Positions 48,995 through 57,743 of a stretch of 64,000 bases of DNA are shown piece after piece. Source of the stretch: Catenuloplanes niger. GTDB lineage: Bacteria; Actinomycetota; Actinomycetes; Mycobacteriales; Micromonosporaceae. Under the pieces are notes generated by a model that had not been told where the DNA came from, did no database searches, and saw only the letters and a program-made list of their open reading frames with translations. The first letter of the stretch is position 1, and the number at the start of each line of letters is the position of its first letter. The position numbers were made by a program, and so were the translations under genes. The stretch covers positions 5,093,001-5,157,000 of the forward strand of contig NZ_JAVDYC010000001.1 of assembly GCF_031458255.1 (NCBI RefSeq). Reading direction: 5' to 3'.

Positions 48995-51900
48995 GTGACG
49001 TACTACGGCGTCGCCCTCATCGCCGGCGGCCTGGCCGCTCTCATCGCGCTCAGCCTCGCGTTGCGCGCGGCGTCCCGTGCCGCGGCCCGTCGCCGCGAAG
49101 GGTTCGACGAGTCGCTCAGCGACGACGAGCAGCGCATCGAGTCGGCCCGCCGTGCCGCGCACATCCCGGCGCGCGAACTGCCGCACCTCGCCGCCGCCGA
49201 GGCCGCGCGCCGCGCCAACACCCCGGCCCGCCGGTCCCGCGGCAAGGTCGTCCACCCCCGCGCCGAGCAGCGACGCCGGATCACCGCGCCGACCATCCTG
49301 ATCCCGGTCGTCTCCGAGCTCACCCAGCTCCTCCCGGCGATCGGGCGCCGCCCGCACGGACGGCACACGGCCTCCCGGCCGCGCACCACCACACCCAGAG
49401 ACCCGCGACGGTACGACGAGACGCCGTCGCCCGCGACCCCGGAGCCCCCGCTGACGAACGCCTCGGACTTCGAGCCCGCCACCGGTTCCGTCGACGGCCG
49501 CTGGGGCACGCGCACGGCACGCTCCTACCCGGACGCCGAGACGTACGGCCCCGGCTCGTACGCGGCCGCCGGATACGGCGACGGCACGCCCGGCCTGCGG
49601 CCGAGTGCCCCCGGAAACGACGCCCGGCCGGCGGTGTCCCGTCCGTCGCCGGGGCCGGCGGTCCCGGCCGGTTCCGGCGGGACGGGTGCCACTGGTACGC
49701 CGGCGGTGCCCGGGCCGGCGACCGGGGTGCGGCCCGGTGCGCCGCAGGGACGCAACGGTGACGACACGGTCGCGCGGCCGGTGCGCCCGCGGCCCGCGCC
49801 ACGCCCGGCGCCGGACGCGGCGACGCTGTCCTACTGGCCGGACGCCGCGGGGACCGCGGACGCCGGCGAGGACTCCGGCGCGTTCGCGGCCGTCCGCCCG
49901 GTCTCCGGCGCGCACGACGCCGGCGCGGCGCGGTACGACACGTCGCGCGGGTACGAGCCGCCGGCCGGCTCCCGGGTGGCGGACGGCTACCGGACGACGG
50001 ACGGTTACCAGGCGGCAGGCGGCTACCGGGCCGCGGATGGTTACGACGTGCCGGGCGGCTACGACGCCTCCGGTGGACCCGGTTCTTCGGGTGGGCACGG
50101 CGCTTCCGGTGATCACCGGGCGCCGGGGAACCGGGACGCGTCCGGTGGTTACCCGGTGCCCGGTGGCCGGCCGGTGCCGGGAGCCGGGCGGCCGGGCTGG
50201 CCGGCGGGCACGCCGGACCCGGCCTACGACACCGACGGATACGGCGAGGCACCCGGTCAGCGGGGCGGCGCGGCCGGTGAGCGATACGACGCCGCGGCCG
50301 CGAACGGCTACGGCGACGGGCGGGCGACCCCGGCCGACGCCACCGCGGACGCCGGGCGGCGCGACGCCACGGACCGGTTCGACGACTACGGTGCCACCGG
50401 GCCGGCGGACGACCACTATGGACCGGGCTACGGCGACCCGTACGGCCCGGTGCGGGCCGAGCGCGGCACGCCGGTCCGGGGCGGGGCCCACGACGGTGCG
50501 CGCGACGAGCGGGGCGGGGCGGCCGCCTACCGCCCGGCCACCGGCGCGGACGCCGGTCGTGGTGGCTACCCGGAGGGCACGCCCACCGGCACCGGGTACC
50601 GCGACGCGGGCGCGACCGGGGCGGGATATCGGGACGCGGGTGGCGGCACCGGCGCGGGCGGGGCGGCGTACCGGGACGTCACCGGTCCGGCCGGCTACGG
50701 CAACGGCACCGGTGGCGCGATCCCGGGCGACGACTACGCGGCCGTCCCGCGCGGCGACCGTGGCGCGGCCCGCGGCGCCGGCCCGAACGGCTTCGGTGCG
50801 AGTGGTGCCGCCCCGCGCGGCGGATACGACGACGGTGCTTCGCGTGGCGATCGTGGCGATCGTGGTGCGGGCTCGGGTCGCGGACCCGAGCCCGGCTTCG
50901 GTACCCGCGGTGCCGCGGACGGCTTCGGCGCGGCCGGCGAGTACCCGGCCGGCGAGTACTCAGGCGGTGAGTACCCAGGCGGTGAGTACCCAGGCGGCGA
51001 GTATGCGGCCGGAGACTCTCCGGCGGGCGGCGACGGCCGGCGGCACGGCGGCTACGGTGCCGGGTTCACGGACGCGGCGACCGTGGTGCGGGCGCCGGCC
51101 CTGCCGGTCGCCTGGGACGCGCCGGACCACCGGCCCGGTGGCGAGGAACGGCGGTCCGTGGGCGGGTTCGACGCCGCCGTGGACCGCAACGACTTCGCGG
51201 ACAACGCCCGTCGCCGGCGCGCGGCCGGCACCGGGCTCCCCGCTCCCGGCCTCGACGCCGTCCCGGCCTGGGAGGCGAGCACCCAGCGAAACGAGCGGGC
51301 GCCGCGTGCGGCCGCCGCCGTCATGGACCCGCTGACGAGCGGCGAGCTGGCCGCCGCCCGCGAGCAGGCCGGTGGCCGCTCCCGGCGGGCCGGCCGGGAC
51401 CTCGCACCGGACCGGGGCTTCCCGGCGCCCGGTCAGTTCACCGCGGCCGGCGAGCCGGCCGCACGCCGCGACGCGACCACGGGATGGGACTTCACGAACG
51501 CACGGGAGGTCACGCCGCTCACGCCGGCCACCCGCACCGGCGGCCGCGACCTGACCGCCGAACGGAACCCGGCGGTACGGGACCCGGCCACCAACCACGA
51601 CGTCACCACGGCCGCTGGCATGGCGACCCGCGCTGACGTGGCCACGGCCGCTGACATGACCTCGCGCGCTGACATGACCTCGCGCGCCGACATGGCCACG
51701 CGCGCCGGTATGGCAACGGGGGCCGATATGGCCTCGCGCGCTGACATGGCCATGCGAGCCGACATGGCTACGCGGGCCGACATGACGTCGCGGGCCGATA
51801 TGGCCTCGCGCGCCGACATGACCACGCGCGCCGACATGACCACGCGCGCTGACATGGCCGCGCGCGGGGAGGTGAGCACACGCGAGGAGATGAGCGCCCG

Positions 51901-53059
51901 CGGTGACGTGACCACCGGTGGCGACGTGATCGTGGGGCGGGACGCCCCCGCGGGCCGGGAGCTCGCGGCGGGCCGGGAGCCCGCCGTGGACCGGACCACG
52001 GCGGTGTTCGGTGACCTGGCCGCGGGCCGGGATCTGCCGGCCGGGCGCGGCTACCCGGACACCCGTGATCGGGCGGCCGGTGCGCCTCTGTGGACCGGTG
52101 CCGGTGCGCCGGCCGGCGACCGTGACCTGACCGGGCACCGGCCCGCCACGACCGGCGGCGCGGACGCGGCGTGGGGCCACGGGTCCGCTACGGCCGGCGG
52201 TGCGGACGCGGCGTGGGGCCACGGGGCTGCCTCGACGGCGCACCGCGCCCCGAACACCGGCCGGACGCCGACCGGCACCGGTACGCCGTGGAACGGCCCC
52301 GCCGACTGGCCCGGCTCGAACGGCTGGCCCGCGTCGGAGAACCGGTCCGGGGCCGACGGCTGGACGGCCGCGGAGGGCCGGACCGGCTCGGACGGGTGGG
52401 CCGCCTACGAGGGCCGCACCGGTTCGACCACGCGTCCGGGCGCCGTGAACCGGGACCTCACCGGCCGTGGCGCGGCGGCGGGCGAGAACCACGACCTCCC
52501 CGGCCGGGACGCGGCACCGGGCAGGAACCACGACCTCACCGGCCGTGGTGCGGTGCCGGGCGAGAACTACGACTTCGCCGGCCGTGGCGCGGCGCCGGGC
52601 CGGAACGCCGGCGTCCGCGGTCCGGTGCCCGGACAGGCCGGTGCCCGCGACGGCGAGCCGTACGCGGCGCGGCCCGAGGGCCGGGCGGACCAGCCCGGCG
52701 CCGCCGCTGCCGCGCAGCCGGGCACCGCCGGCCGGCGTCCGGCCGACGCGCAGTCCCCGGTCCGGCGGGCCGGTGTGTCCGCGCAGCCGGCAGGTGCCGT
52801 GGAGAGCACACCGAGCCGGGCCGGCCGCAAGGGCTTCGCGAACCTCGGTGATCTCGCCGAGCTGGCGCGGATCGCCGCGCTCGCCGAGCGCTCCGGATCC
52901 CGGGACAGCCGACCGCGCGACCTGCCCACGCGGCAGAGCGTCTCGCTGAGCCTGCCCCGGCCGGCCGCGGCCGCCGTCGCGGCGCAGCTGCCGGAGTCCG
53001 CGCCGAGCGCGCCTAGCCCTCGGTCGACGATCTACTCCAGCCGGCACGCGGCCGGCTGA
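48995..53059 (+). CDS. Giant low-complexity membrane-anchored protein
   Basis: A single 1354-residue frame. The N-terminus has one transmembrane helix (about 4-26, GVALIAGGLAALIALSLAL) and a basic helical segment to about 110. The next 1150 residues are disordered and very rich in Gly, Ala, Arg, Asp, Thr and Pro, with several repeat families. These are G-Y-x-x-x-(D/G)-G near 327-365, GGEYP near 647-672, and a long ADMTSR/ADMATR hexapeptide array near 870-978. GRGAAxGxNHDL repeats follow near 1155-1208. The last 75 residues (FANLGDLAELARIAALAER and on) look folded and may be the functional end. The frame is kept open over 4 kb with normal GC3, so it is coding. Function unknown; a scaffold or condensate-forming role is speculation. 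Confidence 0.72.
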   Translation: MTYYGVALIAGGLAALIALSLALRAASRAAARRREGFDESLSDDEQRIESARRAAHIPARELPHLAAAEAARRANTPARRSRGKVVHPRAEQRRRITAPTILIPVVSELTQLLPAIGRRPHGRHTASRPRTTTPRDPRRYDETPSPATPEPPLTNASDFEPATGSVDGRWGTRTARSYPDAETYGPGSYAAAGYGDGTPGLRPSAPGNDARPAVSRPSPGPAVPAGSGGTGATGTPAVPGPATGVRPGAPQGRNGDDTVARPVRPRPAPRPAPDAATLSYWPDAAGTADAGEDSGAFAAVRPVSGAHDAGAARYDTSRGYEPPAGSRVADGYRTTDGYQAAGGYRAADGYDVPGGYDASGGPGSSGGHGASGDHRAPGNRDASGGYPVPGGRPVPGAGRPGWPAGTPDPAYDTDGYGEAPGQRGGAAGERYDAAAANGYGDGRATPADATADAGRRDATDRFDDYGATGPADDHYGPGYGDPYGPVRAERGTPVRGGAHDGARDERGGAAAYRPATGADAGRGGYPEGTPTGTGYRDAGATGAGYRDAGGGTGAGGAAYRDVTGPAGYGNGTGGAIPGDDYAAVPRGDRGAARGAGPNGFGASGAAPRGGYDDGASRGDRGDRGAGSGRGPEPGFGTRGAADGFGAAGEYPAGEYSGGEYPGGEYPGGEYAAGDSPAGGDGRRHGGYGAGFTDAATVVRAPALPVAWDAPDHRPGGEERRSVGGFDAAVDRNDFADNARRRRAAGTGLPAPGLDAVPAWEASTQRNERAPRAAAAVMDPLTSGELAAAREQAGGRSRRAGRDLAPDRGFPAPGQFTAAGEPAARRDATTGWDFTNAREVTPLTPATRTGGRDLTAERNPAVRDPATNHDVTTAAGMATRADVATAADMTSRADMTSRADMATRAGMATGADMASRADMAMRADMATRADMTSRADMASRADMTTRADMTTRADMAARGEVSTREEMSARGDVTTGGDVIVGRDAPAGRELAAGREPAVDRTTAVFGDLAAGRDLPAGRGYPDTRDRAAGAPLWTGAGAPAGDRDLTGHRPATTGGADAAWGHGSATAGGADAAWGHGAASTAHRAPNTGRTPTGTGTPWNGPADWPGSNGWPASENRSGADGWTAAEGRTGSDGWAAYEGRTGSTTRPGAVNRDLTGRGAAAGENHDLPGRDAAPGRNHDLTGRGAVPGENYDFAGRGAAPGRNAGVRGPVPGQAGARDGEPYAARPEGRADQPGAAAAAQPGTAGRRPADAQSPVRRAGVSAQPAGAVESTPSRAGRKGFANLGDLAELARIAALAERSGSRDSRPRDLPTRQSVSLSLPRPAAAAVAAQLPESAPSAPSPRSTIYSSRHAAG

Positions 53060-53162
53060 TCGCACCGCCGTCCGGGCGGCCGGCTGATCGCACCACCCCG
53101 TCCGGGCGGCCGACTGGTTGCACCGCCGTCCGGGCGGCCGACTGACCACACCACCGTTCGGG
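53049..53162. repeat. 28-30 bp tandem repeat starting at a stop codon
   Basis: Four units (53049-53076, 53077-53106, 53107-53134, 53135-53162) share CGGCCGnCTG, CACCnCC and GTCCGGG. The first unit contains the stop codon of the giant gene (CGGCCGGCTGA), so the array looks like duplicated gene-end DNA. Confidence 0.8.
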
Positions 53163-53172
53163 CGGCCGCCCA

Positions 53173-53216
53173 GCACGTCTGCCGGCCCGGCCCGGCACGT
53201 CTGCCGGCCCGGCCCG
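53173..53216. repeat. 22-bp direct tandem repeat
   Basis: GCACGTCTGCCGGCCCGGCC is the first part of a 22-base unit that occurs twice without change (53173-53194, 53195-53216). The rest of the gap to 53364 holds the GGTAAGCAGAGC word (53317-53328) shared with the inverted repeat at 37570, and a TCAATATTGA palindrome (53303-53312). Confidence 0.85.
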
Positions 53217-53364
53217 GCGCTCGGCGCGAGGCCGGGCCCGCGCCCGCCGCCGGGCTCGCCTGCCCGACCCGCCCGCCCACGGCGGCCCGGCAGGCCGGTG
53301 CCTCAATATTGAGCCCGGTAAGCAGAGCCGGGCGGGCGACCGGGCCGGGGTGGGCCGGGGGCCG

Positions 53365-53370
53365 TAGGCT
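53365..53370 (+). promoter_or_regulatory. -10 box TAGGCT of the biotin ligase gene
   Basis: TAGGCT ends six bases before the ATG at 53377. A leaderless transcript is expected. Confidence 0.6.
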
Positions 53371-53376
53371 GGGCGG

Positions 53377-54255
53377 ATGTCGTTCGCCGCGGGCGGGAGC
53401 CCGTACTCGGATCTGGGCCGGCCGCCGCTGAACGAGCGGGCGCTGCGCCGGGCGCTGCTGACCCCGGGTGCGCTGTGGCGCCGGCTGGAGGTGCGGGCCG
53501 AGACCGGCTCGACGAACGCGGACGTGGCCGCCGCGGCCCGGGACGACGAGCCGGAGGGCCTGATCGTGGTGGCCGAGCGGCAGATTGCCGGGCGTGGGCG
53601 GCTCGGCCGCACCTGGGAGTCGCCGGCCCGCGCCGGACTGTCGCTGAGCGTGTTGCTGCGGCCGAACGTGCCGGACGAGGCGCGCGGCTGGGCGGCGGTG
53701 CCCACGGCGGCGTACGGCTGGCTGCCGTTGCTCGCCGGGGTGGCGCTGTGCGCGAGCGTGCACCGGGTGACCGGCCTGGACGCCTCGCTCAAGTGGCCGA
53801 ACGATCTGCTGGTCCCGGTCGGCGACGGTGAGGGGAAGACGGCCGGGATCCTGGCCGAGGGCGTGTCCGGCGCGGTGGTGCTGGGCGTCGGGCTGAACGT
53901 GAGCCTGCGCGCGGACGAGCTGCCCGACCGGCCCACCGGTCCGCCGGCCACGTCGCTGGTGCTGGCCGGCGCGCCGGACGCGGACCGGGAGCCGTTGCTC
54001 AAGGCGTTCCTGCGGAGCCTGGCGGACTGGTACGCGCGCTGGCGGGAGGCCGGCGGCGACGCGGAGGCGAGCGGGCTGCGGCAGGCCTACCGGGAGAGCT
54101 GCGGCACGATCGGCAAGCGGGTGCGGGTGCTGCTGCCGGACGGGGCGGAGGTGTCCGGCTTCGTGACCGGTGTCGACGACGACGCGCGGCTGCTGGTCCG
54201 CACGCCCGCCGGTGACCGCCCGCTGGCCGCCGGTGACGTCGTGCATCTGCGCTGA
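53377..54255 (+). CDS. birA: Biotin--[acyl-CoA carboxylase] ligase
   Basis: The 292-residue enzyme has the BirA catalytic signature GRGRLGRTWESPAR near residue 72, the KWPNDLL motif with the catalytic lysine near 148, and KTAGILAEG near 161, plus a C-terminal beta domain. It makes biotinyl-AMP and biotinylates the lysine of the alpha subunit at 31711. No N-terminal helix-turn-helix is present, so it is not a repressor. The gene is leaderless behind TAGGCT. It is followed by a PH-domain gene, an order common around actinobacterial carboxylase genes. Confidence 0.92.
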   Translation: MSFAAGGSPYSDLGRPPLNERALRRALLTPGALWRRLEVRAETGSTNADVAAAARDDEPEGLIVVAERQIAGRGRLGRTWESPARAGLSLSVLLRPNVPDEARGWAAVPTAAYGWLPLLAGVALCASVHRVTGLDASLKWPNDLLVPVGDGEGKTAGILAEGVSGAVVLGVGLNVSLRADELPDRPTGPPATSLVLAGAPDADREPLLKAFLRSLADWYARWREAGGDAEASGLRQAYRESCGTIGKRVRVLLPDGAEVSGFVTGVDDDARLLVRTPAGDRPLAAGDVVHLR

Positions 54256-54371
54256 CCGCGGGCTCAGGTCCGTACCGGCGAACGGCTGGTTTTCGGATGA
54301 TCGTGACCCTGCGTCGGACGTTTGGTACGCACGCGCTACCGTGCTGCGCAAATCCCCTAGAGGAGGATGCC

Positions 54372-54914
54372 GTGGCCTTTCCGGAGGACGTGCTCACCAG
54401 TGACGAGCACGTCGTGTTGCACCTTCACCCGCACTGGAAGGCGCTGATCGGGCCGGTGGCCGTCACCGTGCTCGCGGTCGCGGCCGTCGGCGCGAGTTTC
54501 CTGCTGCCCGAGGGCTGGCTGATCGGCCAGCTGGCGATCGTCGTGGTGGCGGTCGTGCTCGTGGGCTGGCTGGCGCTCTGGCCGTTCCTGGTCCGGCGGA
54601 CCACGCACTACGTCTTCACGAACGAGCGGGTGCTGCTGCAGAAGGGCGTGCTCAACCGCGACCGGCGGGACATCCCGCTGTCCCGGGTGAACGACCACTC
54701 GATGACGCAGCGCTTCGTCGAGCGGCTGCTCGGCTCCGGCACGCTGACCATCGAGTCGGCCGGGGAGCGCGGCCAGTCCGTGCTGACCGACATCCCGCGC
54801 ATCGAGCAGGTGCAGACCACGCTGTACGAGCTGGTCGAGGCGGACCGGGACAAGCACACGCTCGGCGACGACGAGCTGCGGGACGCGCTGAGGACGCAGG
54901 GGAACCCGGCCTAG
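54372..54914 (+). CDS. Membrane protein with bacterial PH domain
   Basis: The 180-residue protein has two transmembrane helices (about 27-48 and 53-77: VAVTVLAVAAVGASFLL and LAIVVVAVVLVGWLALW). A bacterial PH domain (YdbS/bPH2 type, about 85-165) follows, with HYVFTNERVLLQKGVLNRDRRDIPLSRVND. Such proteins are common and their ligand is unknown. The GTG at 54372 has AGGAGG five bases upstream. It overlaps the convergent hot-dog gene by four bases. Confidence 0.85.
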   Translation: MAFPEDVLTSDEHVVLHLHPHWKALIGPVAVTVLAVAAVGASFLLPEGWLIGQLAIVVVAVVLVGWLALWPFLVRRTTHYVFTNERVLLQKGVLNRDRRDIPLSRVNDHSMTQRFVERLLGSGTLTIESAGERGQSVLTDIPRIEQVQTTLYELVEADRDKHTLGDDELRDALRTQGNPA

Positions 54915-55402
54915 CGGGCCGGTCTGCGCACGAACCAGCCACGGAACCGGAGGCGGAGCACGTCCTCCTCCGGGTATCCGGCGGCGTCGAGGCGGCTCAT
55001 CGTCCCCTCGAGCGTGACGGTGCCGAGGCCGGGCCGCGCGTCGGACGGCCGGCGGCCGAGCACCTCCAGGCGGGTGCCGAGCCGGTCCCCGCCGCGGACC
55101 GGGGCGAGCCAGCGCAGCTCCTCGATGCCCGGTGAGGCGTCCGCGGCGGCGCGCTGGAGCAGATGCTCGACGTACGCGCGCATGAACAGGCTCGCGGTGA
55201 ACCAGCCGCTCGCGATCAGGCCCCGGTACGGGCTGCGGGCGGCCAGGTCGCCGTCGACGTGGTACCACTGCGGGTCGAACCGCTCCGCGAACGTGATCAT
55301 CTCGATCTCGTCGACGGCCGTCACCCCGAGGTCGAACACCAGCCCCGGGGTGAGGTCCTCGAAGAACACGTCCGCCGGCTCACCCGTGCCGGACCGGATC
55401 AC
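54911..55402 (-). CDS. MaoC-like hot-dog fold protein
   Basis: The 163-residue protein has the MaoC/(R)-hydratase pattern. FFEDLTPGLVFDLG stands near the start, and the catalytic region FAERFDPQWYHVDGDLAARSPYRGLIASGWF carries the Asp/His pair in D-x-x-x-x-H. A closing beta region follows. The family hydrates enoyl thioesters or acts as a thioesterase. The substrate is not evident. It is the last gene of a sigma factor-GtrA-GtrA-hot-dog operon, starting eight bases after the GtrA gene. Confidence 0.85.
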   Translation of the reverse strand: MIRSGTGEPADVFFEDLTPGLVFDLGVTAVDEIEMITFAERFDPQWYHVDGDLAARSPYRGLIASGWFTASLFMRAYVEHLLQRAAADASPGIEELRWLAPVRGGDRLGTRLEVLGRRPSDARPGLGTVTLEGTMSRLDAAGYPEEDVLRLRFRGWFVRRPAR

Positions 55403-55410
55403 GGTCCCGG

Positions 55411-56049
55411 TCAGGACGTCGGGTTCGGGACGGGGGTGTTGCTATCCGCGGTCCGCTGCTGAGGGGCGACCGCGGTGACGCCGTTTGGGCGGGCGTCCGC
55501 GCCCTCGTCGTCGTCCTGGTGGGTCGAGTGCTCGGCCAGTTCCGCGGTGAGGTCGAGGTCGGCCATCGCCTGCGGGTCGATGTCGTCGATGTGCAGGTGG
55601 TCGACCTGGCCGGCCGGGACCTTGCGGAACACGAACGTGCGGTACGACCAGAACCGGAACAGCGTGCCGAGGATCTGGCCGCCGAACTTGGCGATGTTGA
55701 GCGCCAGCAGTGTCTCCAGGCCGAGCCCGTACTTGAACGCGGCGAGCACACCGGACTCGATGCCGAGCGCGACCGCGTTGAAGAAGAAGAAGAGCACGTA
55801 CTCACGGCGCATGCTCGACTTCGGGCGGTCACGGTACGTCCAGTGCCGGTTCATCAGGTACGACGTGAGGGTCGCGATGCCGGTCGCGACGACGTTCGCC
55901 TTCAGCTGCCCACCCTGCATCACGGTCAGGATGAGGATGTTGAAGATGGCGAAGTTGATTCCGAAGTTGACGCCGCCGACGATGCCGAACTTGGCCGCCT
56001 CGCGGATCAGCTTCTGCCACCGTTCCGGCAGCAGACGGAGAAGACGCAT
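55411..56049 (-). CDS. GtrA family membrane protein (longer paralogue)
   Basis: The 212-residue protein has the four-helix GtrA domain (about 15-150: FGIVGGVNFGINFAIFNIL and ATLTSYLMNRHWTYRDRP, ending FWSYRTFVFRK), followed by an acidic disordered tail. GtrA proteins are flippase-like helpers that move lipid-linked sugars for surface glycan modification. A second GtrA gene lies 70 bases upstream. The two share the FRFWSYRTFVF or VRFWSYRTFVF end but differ in tail and helices, so they are ancient duplicates. Confidence 0.88.
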   Translation of the reverse strand: MRLLRLLPERWQKLIREAAKFGIVGGVNFGINFAIFNILILTVMQGGQLKANVVATGIATLTSYLMNRHWTYRDRPKSSMRREYVLFFFFNAVALGIESGVLAAFKYGLGLETLLALNIAKFGGQILGTLFRFWSYRTFVFRKVPAGQVDHLHIDDIDPQAMADLDLTAELAEHSTHQDDDEGADARPNGVTAVAPQQRTADSNTPVPNPTS

Positions 56050-56119
56050 TCGGCCACCTTACGACAGGTTGTCGGGTGCGAGCGGGGGACCGGTCGGTAG
56101 CAAATTCATTGCGGTGTCC

Positions 56120-56599
56120 TTAGTCACGTTCCGTACTTTCCGCAGGTACGGGCGGTGGCGTCGTCGCTACGAAGACGAACGTCCGGTACGACCAGAACCG
56201 GACGAGTGTGCCGAGCGCCGTGCCCAGGAACTGCGCAGAGATGTAGTCGGCGGCCTCGGTCTGAAAAACCGGCCAGACCGAACCGAGCCCGTAATGGGTC
56301 AGCGCGAGTGTGCCGAGCGCCACACCAATTCCGACCAGGTTGAAGAAGAAGTAGAGCCCGTACTCGCGGGCGAGGCCGGACCGCTCCCGGTGTCGCCAGG
56401 TCCAGAAGCGGTTGCCGAAGAACGCGAGCGTGGCGGCGATCGACGCGGCGATCGCCTTGGCCGTGAGCGTCTCCATCCCGAGGCCCTGCAGACAGAACGC
56501 GTAGATCGCGAAGTCGACCACGAACGCGATGCCGCCCACCACGCCGAACTTGCCGATCTCCTGGACGAGGTGGCCGAAGCGTGCCCACAGCTTGTGCAT
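56120..56599 (-). CDS. GtrA family membrane protein
   Basis: A 159-residue protein with the GtrA four-helix fold (IGKFGVVGGIAFVVDFAIYAFCL, then ATLAFFGNRFWTWRHRERSGL) and the FWSYRTFVF end. It probably assists polyprenyl-linked sugar translocation in wall-glycan decoration. It starts 13 bases after the sigma factor gene, suggesting shared control. The end is a short Pro/Glu tail. Confidence 0.88.
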   Translation of the reverse strand: MHKLWARFGHLVQEIGKFGVVGGIAFVVDFAIYAFCLQGLGMETLTAKAIAASIAATLAFFGNRFWTWRHRERSGLAREYGLYFFFNLVGIGVALGTLALTHYGLGSVWPVFQTEAADYISAQFLGTALGTLVRFWSYRTFVFVATTPPPVPAESTERD

Positions 56600-56612
56600 C
56601 CGGCCAGGGTAC

Positions 56613-57419
56613 TCAGGCGCGCGCGTGCCGCACGCGGACCCGGCATCGACCGCCGTTGACCTCGCTCAGCTCGCCCACCCGCAGCGCGCACTGCCGGCAG
56701 CGGGCGAGGTGGTGGCCCACCTTGGTGCGCTCCCGCGCGGAGAGCCGGGCGCGCAGGTAGCCGCCGAGCCGGTCGCTGGTCCACCGGCAGTCCGCGGACG
56801 CCGCGCCGGCCAGGTGCTCGCGCAGGTAGCCCTGGCGCAGCCCCTCCCGCGCGCGGTGGGCGAGCACCGCGGCCGCGTTGGGCGTGAGGCCGAGCAACGG
56901 TGCGACCTGGCTGGGCGTGGCGCCCTCCACCTCGGTGCGCCACAGCACCTCGCGCCAGCGGGCCGGCAGCTTGCGGAACGCGCGGGCCGCGTACGCCTGC
57001 TCCAGCGCGGCCAGCGTGGGGTCGGGGAACGGCTCGCTCACGTCGTACCGCGTCAGGTCGTCGGTGAACTGCAGCCGCCGGTCCCGGCGGACGCGGTGGT
57101 AGCAGACGTGCCGCAGCGTGGTGCTCAGGTAGGCGCGGAACGCGAGCTGCGGCCCCTGGCCGGCGCGCAGCTTCGCCAGCACCTTGGCGAACGTCTCGGC
57201 GACCAGGTCCTCGACGTCGGCCGGGTCGCGGACCAGCGTGCGGGCCAGCGCGCGGGCCGCGTCCGAATGACGTTCCCAGAGCGTGCCGTAGGCGTCCGGG
57301 TCGCCGGCGCGGACCGCGTCGAGCAGGGCCGCGTCCTCGACCGCGGAGTCCAGGGACTCCAGGCCCAGCGAGGGCTCCGCGGGTTTGGACGGTGAGTCGG
57401 AAGAGTGATCAGTGCCCAT
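56613..57419 (-). CDS. ECF-type sigma factor with fused C-terminal zinc finger
   Basis: The 268-residue protein has sigma region 2 (about 30-105, with VEDLVAETFAKVLAKL) and region 4 (about 140-195, LPARWREVLWRTEVEGATPSQVAPLLGLTPNAAAVLAHRAR). The C-terminal end (about 205-255, including CRW and HHLARCRQCA) has the H-x3-C-x2-C pattern of anti-sigma zinc fingers. Normally that finger belongs to a separate anti-sigma protein; here it is part of the sigma factor itself. The ATG at 57419 has AGGAGG seven bases upstream. It heads the GtrA operon. Confidence 0.88.
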   Translation of the reverse strand: MGTDHSSDSPSKPAEPSLGLESLDSAVEDAALLDAVRAGDPDAYGTLWERHSDAARALARTLVRDPADVEDLVAETFAKVLAKLRAGQGPQLAFRAYLSTTLRHVCYHRVRRDRRLQFTDDLTRYDVSEPFPDPTLAALEQAYAARAFRKLPARWREVLWRTEVEGATPSQVAPLLGLTPNAAAVLAHRAREGLRQGYLREHLAGAASADCRWTSDRLGGYLRARLSARERTKVGHHLARCRQCALRVGELSEVNGGRCRVRVRHARA

Positions 57420-57563
57420 TGCTTGCCTCCTGGTGACGGGGTTGGGGAGGTACGCCTGGGATGTCGGTTGACTCCGAGCTTATGGCAAAAAGTCCGGATT
57501 GTGCAGACCCGGCCTCTCCCCGAAAGTTCTTGCGCGCAACTGCGCGCCCGGCCATAGAAACCA

Positions 57564-57607
57564 CCGTGAAAGTGCAGCAGTACCGCTGTTTGTGCACTTG
57601 TTCACGG
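57564..57607. promoter_or_regulatory. Long imperfect hairpin upstream of pckG
   Basis: CCGTGAAAGTGCA (57564-57576) pairs with TGCACT (57593-57598) and, after a two-base bulge, TTCACGG (57601-57607). The pairing is 13 bp in total around a 16-base loop. It lies in the 57420-57743 gap, 137 bases before pckG, and may be an operator or part of its leader. The gap holds no other gene. Confidence 0.4.
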
Positions 57608-57743
57608 AAAACACGCGCTGAACTGAAACGTCATTCGCCTTACGCTGTGGAGAACTCCCGTGACGGACCCAGGCGTGCGCGAACGTGCTTACGCCCGGTC
57701 TCCGTACACGCGAACGGTCAACGTCGACCTAAGGAGATCAGTG

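Noticed and set aside
50960-53176. 738-codon minus-strand frame opposite the giant protein
   Set aside because: The plus frame has a membrane helix, a start and typical third-position GC; the minus frame is an antisense shadow of the repeats.
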